DNA from: Neoscytalidium dimidiatum | Lineage: Eukaryota; Ascomycota; Dothideomycetes; Botryosphaeriales; Botryosphaeriaceae | Assembly: GCA_037367355.1 (NCBI GenBank) | Contig: CM074703.1 | Location: 744,001-808,000 of the forward strand | DNA length: 64,000 nucleotides | Direction: 5' to 3' | Part shown: positions 23,760 to 33,929 of the stretch, one piece after another | Layout: the number at the start of each line of letters is the position of its first letter | Numbering within the stretch: the stretch's first letter is position 1 | The notes under the pieces: model-generated | The model's database searches: none | Told to the model about the DNA's origin: nothing | Seen by the model: only the letters and a program-made list of their open reading frames with translations | Translations under genes and position numbers: made by a program

Positions 23760-25911
23760 CTCTACTTACCCAACGCTTTGTTTTCTCTCTCTCTTCAAAC
23801 GACAATGAAGAGTAATCACTCAGCCTCTCGCGGACGAGAATAGATAATCCGGAAAACTGCTTGTATCCGAGCAGGAGATTGGCTTTCCGGATTGCTAGCC
23901 ACCTATATCACTACAATCAATTGGTACGTCGCTTGATGGAAGTAGGCATAATCTCCTTTCTTCCAATACTATTATAGCTGAGCACTAATATGCTCCGGAA
24001 AACAAGTTCACACACCTTTCAGATATCTGCTCTTGACAGAACGTTTCAATGCTCGTTCCCAGAGGTTATTGGGTACTATGCGCCAGGAACATTGAGCGAA
24101 GATGCATTCCGACGTCTCAAACTCGTCAGTGACCTGCCGGAGCAAGGTGCGCTTTCCATTGCGCTCACGGATCGAAAGGAAGCGGTGATGGGATTGGAAA
24201 TAAACTTCACCCCGCTCTCTCGTCTCTTTCGGGTGTCGGTGATGTTGGATTGGTGCCGTCCCAATCAAGCAGCTTACTTCGCAATTTGGGAACGGGCATT
24301 GCCCGTGCGCAACTTGGCTCCATCCTGAGCAGATGACTAGCGGACCATCAACCTTCCTACCATGGACACGAATCTGCGTTTTACTGGACCACGATCCACT
24401 GCTGCAACGGCAACCCTGACTTGCTTTTGGCGACACGATTGTGAGTAATCGCATGCATGCAAATTCGAATCCTTTGTAAGGCACTTAGTAATATATTCGT
24501 ACGTACTCTCTACATCGTAGTCCTGCGGAATTCAAAGCACGTCGTAGATAAATCTGAATATTCCGATGTGTGGAGGCTGTGTAGAGACCGGCGCTGTTGA
24601 GACAAGCCGATTCTTAGGGACGCTGATCTTGAGTGTCAAGAGGCTATTGGATCTAATCCAGTGAGCCACAATTGATAATAATTGTAGGAACCAGGTTTAC
24701 TGTGAAGCCTTTCCATATTTCTTGTGGGGGGCTTCTCCGAGTCCGCCGCCATCCATGATAGAGTTTCGGCTGTGAAAGCCAGTGTACAGCCGAGGGGCAT
24801 TGTATGTACATAATGATCCGGATCGGACGAGTACCGCACCTACCTTTCTCCCAGGCCCGGCTATCCAATGACAATGGTGTGCCAGAGTCAGAATAACGAA
24901 TTTGAACTTTCCTAACACAACCGAAGGGTTCCGGTCGAGAAGCGGAAGCAGTCATCCTAGAATTGATTTTTAAATGCATGTCCTCGTGCTATTATGGCGC
25001 AGGCTGAGCGATACAGTCATTAGCCGCTCACTGCGGGTGAGACCGGTTTATCCGGTTTCGCTGATAACGGATTTAGCGGACCTCAAGAAGATGGCAGGAG
25101 AACGGTCATCTGAGGCCTGGACATCGTGCGACTGAGCCACAAGTATTTAGAGCAACGAAACGTGTGGGTATATGTCGTGGGCCCTCGATTAATCCAACAC
25201 GTATGCCGAGGATTTTCCGCGGCCGAAAGCAGCGTGCCAAGGCACAAGGATGAAGTTTCGTGAAACCGTGTGACATCACGGAGATGGCGCGGCACGCAAG
25301 CGTTTGCAAAGCCTCGAAGGTGGGATGATAGTAACTGTCCTGGTGGTTGAATAAACTTCTCCGGATGATGGATAATTGGCTTCCCGACTGCCGATAGCCG
25401 TAGAATAGGGATGAGGGTGATCCGAAGAAGCCGTCGACAGCTCTCATTCACTAATTCCATTTAAATCCGGTAACTTTGACGCTGCGACTAAGCGTGTCAA
25501 AGCGTAGCCAGTTTTCTGGTCCAAGCTCCAGTATCACGACGCCTTGCATTCTGGTTCGTCGCGAAGATTGGTCCGTACAGTGAGTAACGTCATGCCGCTG
25601 TTAGGAGATAGCGGATAGGAGTTAGCCACGGCCGAAGAGAACTCTGAGGAAGTTAGTGGACAGCAACTGCGCTCCATCGTCTCCTGTCCCAAACTTTAAA
25701 TTCGACCATACTGCCCCTCCATCTCTTGAGTCTTCATCAAAACCCGCTTTGAACAAACTTTCACACAGCTCCCACCCCGCTAAAGTTGTCCCCGTCTCTT
25801 CTCTCGCTGTAGACTTTATATCGATTCCTTGCCAGTCGCAAGAAACATCCCCAGCTCTTCATCCATTTACTTCCTTCCCTCGACAACTCAATCCAAACGA
25901 ACGCCAACACC
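23760..25911. other. gene-poor stretch before the alcohol dehydrogenase
   Basis: Open frames at 23990-24328 (+) and 24008-24484 (-) overlap on opposite strands and neither shows a motif. TA-rich words such as ATTAGC and GGTTTATCCGG near 25030-25080 suggest mutated repeat sequence. The last 250 bp before 25912 become CT-rich, as expected for a fungal promoter and 5' leader. Confidence 0.4.
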
Positions 25912-27000
25912 ATGGCTGCTGAACCCAAGTTTGAAGGTTGGTGCGGCCTCGACAGCACTGCCGCGAATGGCAACATGAAGTGGCAGTCCTTCGAGCCGAA
26001 GCCCTTCACTTCCACCGACGTCGACATCCAGATCTCGCACTGCGGCATCTGCGGCTCCGACCTGCACACCCTGCGCTCGGGCTGGTTCCAGACGCCGTAC
26101 CCGTGCGTCGTCGGGCACGAGATCGTCGGCAAGGCCGTCCGCGTCGGCTCCGACGTCTCGCGCATCAAGGTGGGCGACCGCGTGGGCGTCGGCGCGCAGG
26201 CCGCGTCGTGCCTGCGCTCCGACTGCGAGCTGTGCGCCGACGGCTACGAGAACCACTGCCCCAAGGCCACCAACACCTACGGCGGCTTCTTCCTCGACGG
26301 TAGCAAGAGCTACGGTGGCTACGCCAACTACAACCGCACGCCCGAGCACTTCGTGCTCAAGATCCCCGAGGGCCTCCCGAGCGCCGAGGCCGCGCCCATG
26401 ATGTGCGGCGGCATCACCGTGTACAGCCCGCTCAAGAACAACGGCTGCGGTCCGGGCAAGAAGGTCGGAATCGTTGGTCTGGGCGGCCTTGGGCATTTCG
26501 GCGTGCTGTTTGCGAAGGCGCTGGGGGCCGATAACGTCGTGGTCATCTCGCGGAGCAGCACGAAGAAGAAGGACGCGGAGGCGCTGGGCGCGGATGGCTT
26601 CGTCGCGACGGGCGAGGACAAGGACTGGGCGACGACGGGCCCGTGGGCCAACAAGCTCGACCTCATCGTTTCGACCGTCTCGTCGCCGAACATGCCGTTG
26701 CAGGGCTACCTGGGCCTGCTCAAGTTCCAGGGAACGTTCATCCAGGTTGGCGCGCCGGAGGATACCCTGCCCGGTCTCAGCGCTTTCCCCCTGCTCATGA
26801 AGGCCATCAAGATCAGTGGCTCGGCCATTGGCCCGCCTCGCCAGATCGAGGAGATGCTGCAGTTGGCGGCGGACAGGAAGATCAAGCCGTGGATCCAGGA
26901 ACGCCCGATGAGCGATGCCAACCAGGCGGTTGTCGACTTTGAGGATGGCAAGCCCCGGTACAGGTACGTTCTCGTGAACGACAACGCGAGCAAGATTTGA
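25912..27000 (+). CDS. zinc-dependent alcohol dehydrogenase, CAD/ADH6 type
   Basis: A single exon encodes 362 residues, typical for medium-chain zinc dehydrogenases of the cinnamyl-alcohol/ADH6 group. These reduce aldehydes to alcohols, usually with NADPH, in the cytosol. Catalytic zinc ligands can be placed at Cys44 (HCGICGSD), His69 with Glu70 (GHEIVG) and Cys165. The structural zinc site is Cys100, Cys105, Cys108 and Cys116. The dinucleotide-binding glycine motif GLGGLG is at 189-194. All key residues are present, so the enzyme should be active. The ATG is preceded by CACC, a good fungal start context. There is no signal peptide. Cofactor and substrate are inferred from the family. Confidence 0.93.
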   Translation: MAAEPKFEGWCGLDSTAANGNMKWQSFEPKPFTSTDVDIQISHCGICGSDLHTLRSGWFQTPYPCVVGHEIVGKAVRVGSDVSRIKVGDRVGVGAQAASCLRSDCELCADGYENHCPKATNTYGGFFLDGSKSYGGYANYNRTPEHFVLKIPEGLPSAEAAPMMCGGITVYSPLKNNGCGPGKKVGIVGLGGLGHFGVLFAKALGADNVVVISRSSTKKKDAEALGADGFVATGEDKDWATTGPWANKLDLIVSTVSSPNMPLQGYLGLLKFQGTFIQVGAPEDTLPGLSAFPLLMKAIKISGSAIGPPRQIEEMLQLAADRKIKPWIQERPMSDANQAVVDFEDGKPRYRYVLVNDNASKI

Positions 27001-27608
27001 GGGCCCTGGGAATGAATCATTGGTATTTTCGGACGGGACATGGGCGCCGGGCAGTGTGGCTTTGCAAACGAATCCAATCACCTGCTCTTCGATGCTTTTC
27101 GGTAAAAGTCGTCGTGTGAAACTTGGTTGTGGGCACAGTGGATAGATAGCAATGGAAACTTTACCCCGTAATGAAGATTTTGCCCCGAACTCACTGCGAG
27201 AGGACGTCGCTGTAGGCAGCAACGTTTGCCTCATCACCCCTTATCGCACGCAGATAGCCGACGATGCTGATCGGACGGCTGCTTTGGCTTCGCGTGCGAA
27301 GTGGCCTCGTGCAACTCGGAGGCCATTTGCTTCTGCCACCTCCGGCGCGGGCGGAAGGTGCAAGCCGGAGAGCGATGGCAAGACGGCAGGAGTGGCATTC
27401 GTGCTGCATATAAGCTCAGAAGACCCATCAAGGTGCACATGCCAAGAACGACGAGTAGCTCCCAGCGCAAAAGGCTGCGTATGACGTTCGTCCCCGTCCC
27501 AACGGCGCCCAAACGCCGTGTCCGACGCAACGCCACGCCCCCACACGCCCATCCTCCGCAGAAAGAAAGACATCGAAGATGCAAAACAAATGCCAAAAAT
27601 AACAGTCC
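27001..27608. other. 3' region of the dehydrogenase gene
   Basis: No gene is seen between the dehydrogenase stop and the tRNA-Ile gene. The longer frames here are low in motif content, and one of them runs through the tRNA. Confidence 0.5.
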
Positions 27609-27718
27609 TAGTCCTGGTGGGGGTCGAACCCACGACTTTCGCATAACCTCAATGGCCATACCATTCCCGCATTGGGAAGAGTATAAGAACGACACGCTAG
27701 CCACTGCGTCACAGGACT
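27609..27718 (-). tRNA. tRNA-Ile (TAT) with an intron
   Basis: On the minus strand the acceptor AGTCCTG pairs perfectly with CAGGACT, followed by discriminator A at 27609. The D arm is ACGC/GCGT and the T arm GTGGG-TTCGACC-CCCAC. The anticodon loop CTTATAC places TAT as anticodon, reading the rare isoleucine codon AUA. About 37 nt of intron follow the anticodon loop; tRNA-Ile(UAU) is intron-containing in yeast and human as well. The lower anticodon stem pairs (TCG/CGA), but the pair next to the loop depends on the exact intron border. Confidence 0.92.
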
Positions 27719-28265
27719 TTTTCGAAGGGGTGGAAACGCTTGCGGCGTTTATTGCCGTACCATTTCTGTTGTACGTGCACCCCTTGATTCGGCATGGCTA
27801 CGTCGGCGCTCCAGGCAAGCGAAGGCCCTGGAGCAGTGGCAAGCAAGGTGCGCATCGGAAGGCTTGGCAACAAGGGCGACGGCGATGGCTCTTTCCTCCA
27901 GGTTGGGAGGTGTTGAGAATGTCGCTAGGTGGCGTGCTTAAGGGGGATAGATGGAAATTAAACAGGCGGGCTCCTTTTCATAATTCGGCGAAGTAAGCGA
28001 GGGGCCCGGGTAGCCAATCGGGCGTATTCTCAAGTGTCTGAAGACGGACGTTTCCTTCCATCAGTCCCAGGCCTTTACATGGCACTGCCGGTGATTTGCA
28101 GTCATCATCAAGCAGCGATATCAGGTCATGATTGAAGTCCTGAGATGCACAGAATGCGGAGAAGTTTTGCGCCCACGACGTGTCCACTCAAGTGCCGTGG
28201 ACGGCCAACATATTTGGGTATATTTCCACGAGTTGATGACGCTCTTTTTTCTTTTTTTTTTCCCC
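27719..28265. other. intergenic, nothing recognised
   Basis: The stretch between tRNA-Ile and the RPF1 stop codon contains a T-rich run near 28242-28260 just downstream of RPF1 and no supported gene. Confidence 0.5.
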
Positions 28266-29580
28266 CTAGAGCGCGAATCTTGTCCGCACCTTCTCGCTTC
28301 CTGCCTTCCACTGCCACTCCTGGCCGCTTGACTTCTGGATGCCCTTGTCTATCCTCCGCAGCTTCAGAGTGAACCGAGGTCCTAGTTCTTGCAGACCGGC
28401 TCGAATCTCTTCTGCACCCTTCATTGGCTTGCCATCTGCACCCACGACGCTCTTCTCCGATGCGCGCTTGTCGCGGAAGATATAACGATGCCGACGCACA
28501 AAAATGTAGTCGCGTTGATTATCTGTATCGCTGGTTAGTCATGAGCATTGCCTCTGCCGCTCAAGACGACTTACGTAGTGTGACGACCTGCCGACCTTGC
28601 AACTCCGGCTGTGGAGGGAACATCGCGCGGAAGAGATGCGCGGTCAGCAGGCCCAGTGGCGTTCGGAAGTTGTTAAGAATTAGTTCGGGGTAGTGCTCAG
28701 TGGGGTTGCCATGTCCAGGCAGTTTGGAGCCTTCCACCCAATTACTGATGCTGAAGTGGAACATCGGGCCATCGGGCAAATGCACAATGTCCAGGCCAGA
28801 CGGCTTCTTCTGATCCTCCATCAAGATCACAACAGCCGTGTAGTCACGGTTGGCCGCGAACTTGGAGATCTCCTTCACAGAGTATTTGTGTCCATATCGG
28901 TGAGCGGTGCGGCGGACGTAATGACTATTAGGAAAGAGGGTTGTGACGAGCTCCGCCTCCTTGTGAAGCGTACTGTTGATTCCAGTCGTGACGAGGATCT
29001 TCGGGTCTCTGGGAGGCTGGAAGAGGGCCGGAAATTTGGCGGCCAGACTCTCAGGAGTCAGGCTGAAGCTTGTGGTTGTTGTGGAGCCAGTCGGGCTCGA
29101 TCCGCGCAGTGTTCTTGGGGGTGATCCAGCCCGCTTCTTTACTGATGACTTCTTTTTCGCGTCGCCGCCATCTTCCTCCTCATCGCTTTCAGACTCGTCC
29201 AGCATACTGTCGCGGTCATCCTCCTCGTCATCCTGGTCCTCAGCCTCGCTTTCTTCCTCTTTCTGCTGGGCAGCCTCCTCAGCAGCGAGCTTCTGCCTCT
29301 TTAACCGCTCAACATCTACGGCTGCATTCAAGATATCCTCCTCGTCCCCGTCCACAAAATCCCACGTGCGCTTCTTATCAATGGTGACCGGGATGTTTTG
29401 CGCCAATCGCTCTTCCCTCAATCGCGGGTTCTTGGCCTCCTCCCTCTTCCTGCGCATTTTCATGTCTCGCTTGGAAGCCTCGCGCACTTTCTTCTGCTTG
29501 AGATTGAAGTCGTGTCGCTTCAGCTTGTTGTGCGTCTTGAAGGGAAGCGCGTGCTTCTCCGAGAGCTTGTCGGACCCCAT
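28266..29580 (-). CDS. RPF1: ribosome production factor 1 (Brix domain)
   Basis: Two exons (29580-28575 and 28522-28266) with a 52-nt intron encode 420 residues. The first ATG gives [19 protein letters not shown]; open frame upstream of it has no ATG. A basic N-terminus is followed by a long acidic, Glu/Asp-rich segment at about residues 100-150. The Brix domain begins at about 200 ([18 protein letters not shown], then [16 protein letters not shown]). The sigma70-like part includes [11 protein letters not shown] and continues over the splice junction as [19 protein letters not shown]. Rpf1 is a nucleolar factor for 27S pre-rRNA processing and 60S subunit assembly. It is divergent from GRS1 over 274 bp, a natural pairing of two growth-related translation genes. 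Confidence 0.93.
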
Positions 29581-29854
29581 GACGGGCAAGGTTGTGTGGC
29601 GGTCTCAAGAGCGGGAGGAGGATGATGGTGAGGGCGTCTGGACAAGTTTGAGCGAGTCGCAGATCAGCGGCCAGCTTTTCTGCCCGGGAGCTAAGCCGCA
29701 AAAGGCTCACCGCCGGAGAGCTGATTCACCGAGTGTTTGCAGCTCCGACAAACTCGAGGAAGACTCAAAGCAAGTGGCTCATCGCTGAAGAGTCACAACC
29801 CCACCATCATTCGCTTCGCCCGCCGTGTGATTTCGCCGAGGGGCAGCTAAGTAT
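29581..29854. promoter_or_regulatory. divergent promoter region RPF1 / GRS1
   Basis: These 274 bp separate two outward-reading start codons and must drive both genes. I see no TATA box and no certain factor site. Confidence 0.5.
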
Positions 29855-32099
29855 ATGCGACAGGGCCTGCAACTCCTGCGCATTACCACTGCAATTGCCC
29901 GACCCACTCCCAAATTCTACGCCCATCGCGCTCTCTCGCATCCTCGAACTTTCGCGTCCACGCCAATTGCGAATAAATACGTGGTTCCGAAGCGCAGCAA
30001 CGAGCCCGCAATGGCTTCAACCGCAACCACCAAGACTGGCGAGCCGTTTGACAAGGCTGCGCTCGAGTCATTGATGCGCCGTCGTCTCTTCTATACTCCT
30101 GCCTTCGAAATCTACGGCGGTGTTTCTGGCCTTTACGACTATGGTCCGCCTGGCTGTGCTCTGCAGGCCAACATCGTTGATTTGTGGAGGAAGCACTTCG
30201 TCTTGGAGGAGGACATGCTGGAGGTCGACTGCACCATGCTGACCCCGCACGAGGTCCTCAAGACCAGCGGCCACGTCGACAAGTTCGCCGACTGGATGTG
30301 CAAGGACCCCAAGACTGGCGAGATCTTCCGGGCGGATCACCTTGTTGAGGAGGTTCTCGAGTCGCGGCTGAAGGGAGACAAGGAGGCTCGCGGGCAGAAG
30401 GTTGAGGAGAAGGAAGACCCGAAGAAGAAAAAGAAGAAGGTCAAGGAGATCCAAGCTGTCAAGCTGGACGATGCTGTTGTGCAGGAGTACGAGGAGATCC
30501 TCGCGAAGATTGACAACTACGACGGCACGGAGCTCGGTCAGCTTATCGTCAAGCACAACATCAAGAACCCTGCCACTGGTGGCGATCTGCTTCCTCCCGT
30601 CTCGTTCAACCTGATGTTTCAGACCTCGATTGGGCCCAGCAGCAACATGCCGGGCTACCTGCGCCCTGAGACTGCTCAGGGCCAGTTCCTCACTTTCCAG
30701 AAGCTGCTTGAGTTCAACCAGCAGCAGATGCCCTTCGCTTCTGCCTCAATCGGCAAGTCTTTCCGTAACGAGATCTCGCCGCGAGCCGGTCTCCTGCGAG
30801 TGCGTGAATTCCTGATGGCCGAGATTGAGCACTTTGTGGACCCTGAGGGCGGTAAGAAGCACCCTCGCTTCCACGAGGTCAAGGATGTCAAGCTGGAGCT
30901 CCTGAACCGTGAGGTGCAGCTTTCTGGCAAGACGACGGTTGAGAGCACGGCGATCGGCGAGGCCGTGGAGAAGGGCATCGTGGATAATGAGACGCTGGGC
31001 TACTTCCTGGCTAGGATACAGCTTTTCCTGCTGAAAATTGGTGCGGACCCCAAGAAGATCAGGTTCAGGCAACACATGGCCAACGAGATGGCCCACTACG
31101 CGGCTGACTGCTGGGATGCCGAACTGCACACCAGCGCCGGTTGGATTGAGTGCGTCGGGTGCGCCGATCGCAGCGCGTACGGTGAGTTACACCCGTGCTG
31201 ATATTTTCGTGCCACATGAACTAACACTGCTGTGCCAAGACCTGACGGTGCACATGAACAAGACCGGAGCCCCACTGCTTGTCAGGGAGAAGCGTGCCGA
31301 GCCGCTCAAGGTCGAGGAGTGGCAGGTTGACATTGACAAGAAGAAGTTCGGCCCCAAGTTCAAGAAGGACGGCAAGGCGGTCGAGGCCGCTGTGGAGGCT
31401 CTCTCGCAAGAGCTCCGCGAGAAGCTCTCGCTCGACCTCAAGAGCTCGGGCAAGATCAGCGTTGACGTCCCTGGCGTTGGTGACGGCAAGGTCGAGCTTG
31501 ACAAGGACCTCATCAACATCGAGAAGCGCACGCGGGTTGATTACACGCGCGAGTACACGCCCAACGTGATTGAGCCGTCCTTTGGTATCGGAAGGATACT
31601 GTACAGCATCATCGAGCACAACTACTGGGTCCGTCCGGGCGACGAGGAGGGTGCCCGCGGTGTAAGTTTGCCTGCTCTGTGCTCAATATCGCATGCATCT
31701 AATATATGTCTACAGGTGCTGTCATTCCCGCCGGCGGTGGCACCGACGAAGGTGCTGCTGGTGCCGCTGTCGAACAACCCCGACTTCAAGCCGCTGGTGC
31801 AGCGCATCGGGCTGAAGCTGCGCAAGCTGGGGATCTCGAGCCGCGTGGACGACTCTGGGGCTAGTATCGGTAAGCGGTACTCGCGCAACGACGAGCTCGG
31901 CACGCCGCTGGGCATCACGGTGGACTTCGAGTCGCTGCAGAAGGGCACGATCACGCTGCGCGACCGCGACTCGACGAAGCAGGTGCGGGCGTCGGAGGAG
32001 GAGATTATCGCGGCCGTCAAGAGCGTGGTCGAGGGCGAGGAGACGTGGGCGGACGTGCAGAAGCGGCTACCGATCTTCGAGGGGCAGCAGGTGGAGTAG
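29855..32099 (+). CDS. GRS1: glycyl-tRNA synthetase, probably dual-localised
   Basis: Three exons (29855-31181, 31240-31661, 31716-32099) encode 710 residues. It is a class II synthetase that charges tRNA-Gly. Recognisable parts are the N-terminal catalytic block [17 protein letters not shown], motif 2 [17 protein letters not shown], motif 3 around SFGIGRILY, and the C-terminal anticodon-binding domain from about residue 590 ([12 protein letters not shown]). A Lys/Glu-rich insert ([10 protein letters not shown]) lies in the N-terminal third, as in other eukaryotic GlyRS. The first 52 residues are basic and Ser/Thr/Arg-rich, like a mitochondrial presequence. A second in-frame ATG at 30011 (Met53, [14 protein letters not shown]) would give the cytosolic form. 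Alternative initiation for two compartments is known for GlyRS in yeast and animals; here it is inferred. Confidence 0.95.
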
Positions 32100-32690
32100 G
32101 TAGGCACGGGCGTGCGGGCAGTACACAGTACGTGCGTCGCGGGCTAGGACTAAAAGGGGGATTGGGAAAACTCTAGAGCTGGAATAGGCAGATAGCACAG
32201 CAGATGCCACGATACGTGGCTGCGCTTGGGAATCGGGGGGGGGATTAGAGAGCAAGAGAGACAGAGAAAGAGAAAGAAAAAAAAAAAATATCGCCAGCGA
32301 GTTGCGTTCATGCAGTGGCACACTGGGGCACAGGACATGGCCGGCAGGGCCCGCGGCGACACGGGCGGGGAATTAAGAGGTGCGCCCGTAGTGGTGACAG
32401 GTCGGCAAGCGGAGGCGTGCGCAGGTGGTCCGGCTTGGCACGCAGGCAGCGAGTCACCCAGTCACCCAGGCGGGCGGAAGCTGGTTCCGCGGCCCCTAAG
32501 CCCAAGGCCGCAACTGGCTCGCCCACGGCCCCGCTTGGGTGGGAATCGCGCAGCGGCACAGCGGCCTCGGGCCCTCCATGCACCGCACCGCACCGCACGC
32601 GCCCCGCCCAAAACCCGCCAAAAGAGCGAACTGCCAGAGCGATCCGCCCAACCTGCCTGCAAGCGACGGCCGCTTGTCGCTAGTGGTGGT

Positions 32691-32723
32691 GATGGGTGAT
32701 GGGTGATGGGTGATGGGCGATGG
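32691..32723. repeat. tandem 7-mer GATGGGT
   Basis: Four GATGGGT-type units and part of a fifth lie in a row, the fourth with one change (GATGGGC). Confidence 0.9.
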
Positions 32724-32755
32724 AGCCCTGGGCCCGGGGCTAGCCTAGCTTAGCC

Positions 32756-32805
32756 TGCCTCTGCCTCTGCCTCTGCCTCTGTGCCTCTCTGCCTCTCTGC
32801 CTCTG
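32756..32805. repeat. TGCCTC hexamer array
   Basis: About eight imperfect TGCCTC or TGCCTCTC units follow each other; later units gain extra TC or GT. Confidence 0.85.
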
Positions 32806-32968
32806 ATACCGGACGAGAGCTCCTCCGCTGCCGGCCAGCTAGCCAGCCAGTAGTCGATAGCTGCGGCGCTGCGCCGTCTCTAATCTGCTCCCTTCCGCGC
32901 CGTTGGCCCACCGTTGTCGCTCGCTGTGCCGCTCTGTCTGCCTGCCTGCTTGCCTGCTTGCTATTATT

Positions 32969-33033
32969 GCTGCTGCTGCTGCTGCTGCTGCTACTTACTG
33001 CTGCTGCTGCTGCTGCTCCTGCTGCTCCTGCTC
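32969..33033. repeat. (CTG)n trinucleotide array
   Basis: Two runs of GCTGCT repeats, broken by ACTTACTG and followed by CTC-interrupted units, make a trinucleotide microsatellite prone to length variation. Confidence 0.9.
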
Positions 33034-33905
33034 TTGCCGTGTTACTGGATCTACCACTGTCTTGCTCTGCTCTGCTGGCTCCATCCGCTCCGTCTCCTCC
33101 GTCTGCTCTCTCGTCCTGCGCCTGCGTCTGCCTCGCTCGCGCGCATGGCCGCGCCCCGCCTCGATCACAATCAACCCACCAGCCCAGCCGACCGCCTGCG
33201 CTTGATCGCCGCCGTTTCTCTAGCGTGCAGCTCCAAGCTCCTTCTCTTCTTCCACCGCAGCCGCATGCGCGCGCAGCCTCGCACACAGCCTTGTGTTGCC
33301 TCAACCTGACTGCTCCCTCCCCGCTGCATCACGCCTCCTGCCGCTACCGCTGCCGCTGCTCCCACGCCACCACTATGGGCATCTGGTGACGGCCCGCCCA
33401 GGATCAATCGCTCGCCGGGAGGGGTCTGGAGATCGCACTCGCCCGCATTTATCTCTGCCCCTCGTGTCAGTGGCCAGCTCGTCCCCTTGCTTGCGGCCCG
33501 TCACGCACCGCAGCTGCCTCACGCCTGCTCCACACGAGCGTCCTTAAGCAGCACCATCTCGGCCTCTTGCTTCTCTCCCCTTCTCCGCAGGGACCTCCGC
33601 CCTCTCCACAGGCGCGCCGCAGGGGGCGCCTTCCGGGCCTTTATTAATCCCACCGAGTGAGCCCCCAGATGCTCCTGGGCTCTCGATTTTTGTTTTTTTT
33701 TTTTTGGTTTTGTTTTTTCATCCCAGTCCACCTTGAGCTCCATTGATCCCTCGCCCAGGATCCAAGAGACACCGCTTCGGATCGCCCTCTCGTTTACAAT
33801 ACGTCTCCTCGGTCCTGTCGCAGCGCCCTGATACCCGCCCTTCTGGGCGCCCGGCGTGACACAAGGCGCGCAGTTACTGATCGCAGTCGCGCCTTTGAAC
33901 GAGGC

Positions 33906-33911
33906 TATAAA
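33906..33911 (+). promoter_or_regulatory. TATA box close to the methyltransferase ATG
   Basis: TATAAA within GGCTATAAAGCC lies only 19 nt before the first in-frame ATG at 33930. If functional, transcription would start near or after that ATG, so the ATG at 33966 (Met13) would become the likely start. It may also be fortuitous. Confidence 0.4.
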
Positions 33912-33929
33912 GCCCGCGCCCGCCCTAAT

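Larger units (their letters stand above)
32100..33929. other. long repeat-rich non-coding stretch upstream of the methyltransferase
   Basis: No gene is supported. After the GRS1 3' end the sequence is strongly CT-rich and GC-rich, with three simple-sequence arrays between 32691 and 33033. A poly-Leu open frame at 32781-33389 is produced by the CTG array. Part of this stretch may be promoter or long 5' leader of the methyltransferase gene. Confidence 0.5.

Noticed and set aside
25888..27237. 449-codon open frame antisense to the alcohol dehydrogenase
   Set aside because: It mirrors the GC-rich third codon positions of the sense gene, is rich in Arg/Ala/Val without any motif, and the sense strand is clearly a complete enzyme.
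27301..27996. 231-codon plus-strand frame
   Set aside because: It runs straight through the tRNA-Ile gene on the other strand and has no protein-like motif.
32781..33389. 202-codon frame with poly-Leu and poly-Ala segments
   Set aside because: The hydrophobic runs are produced by the CTG microsatellite. Frames on both strands are equally open.
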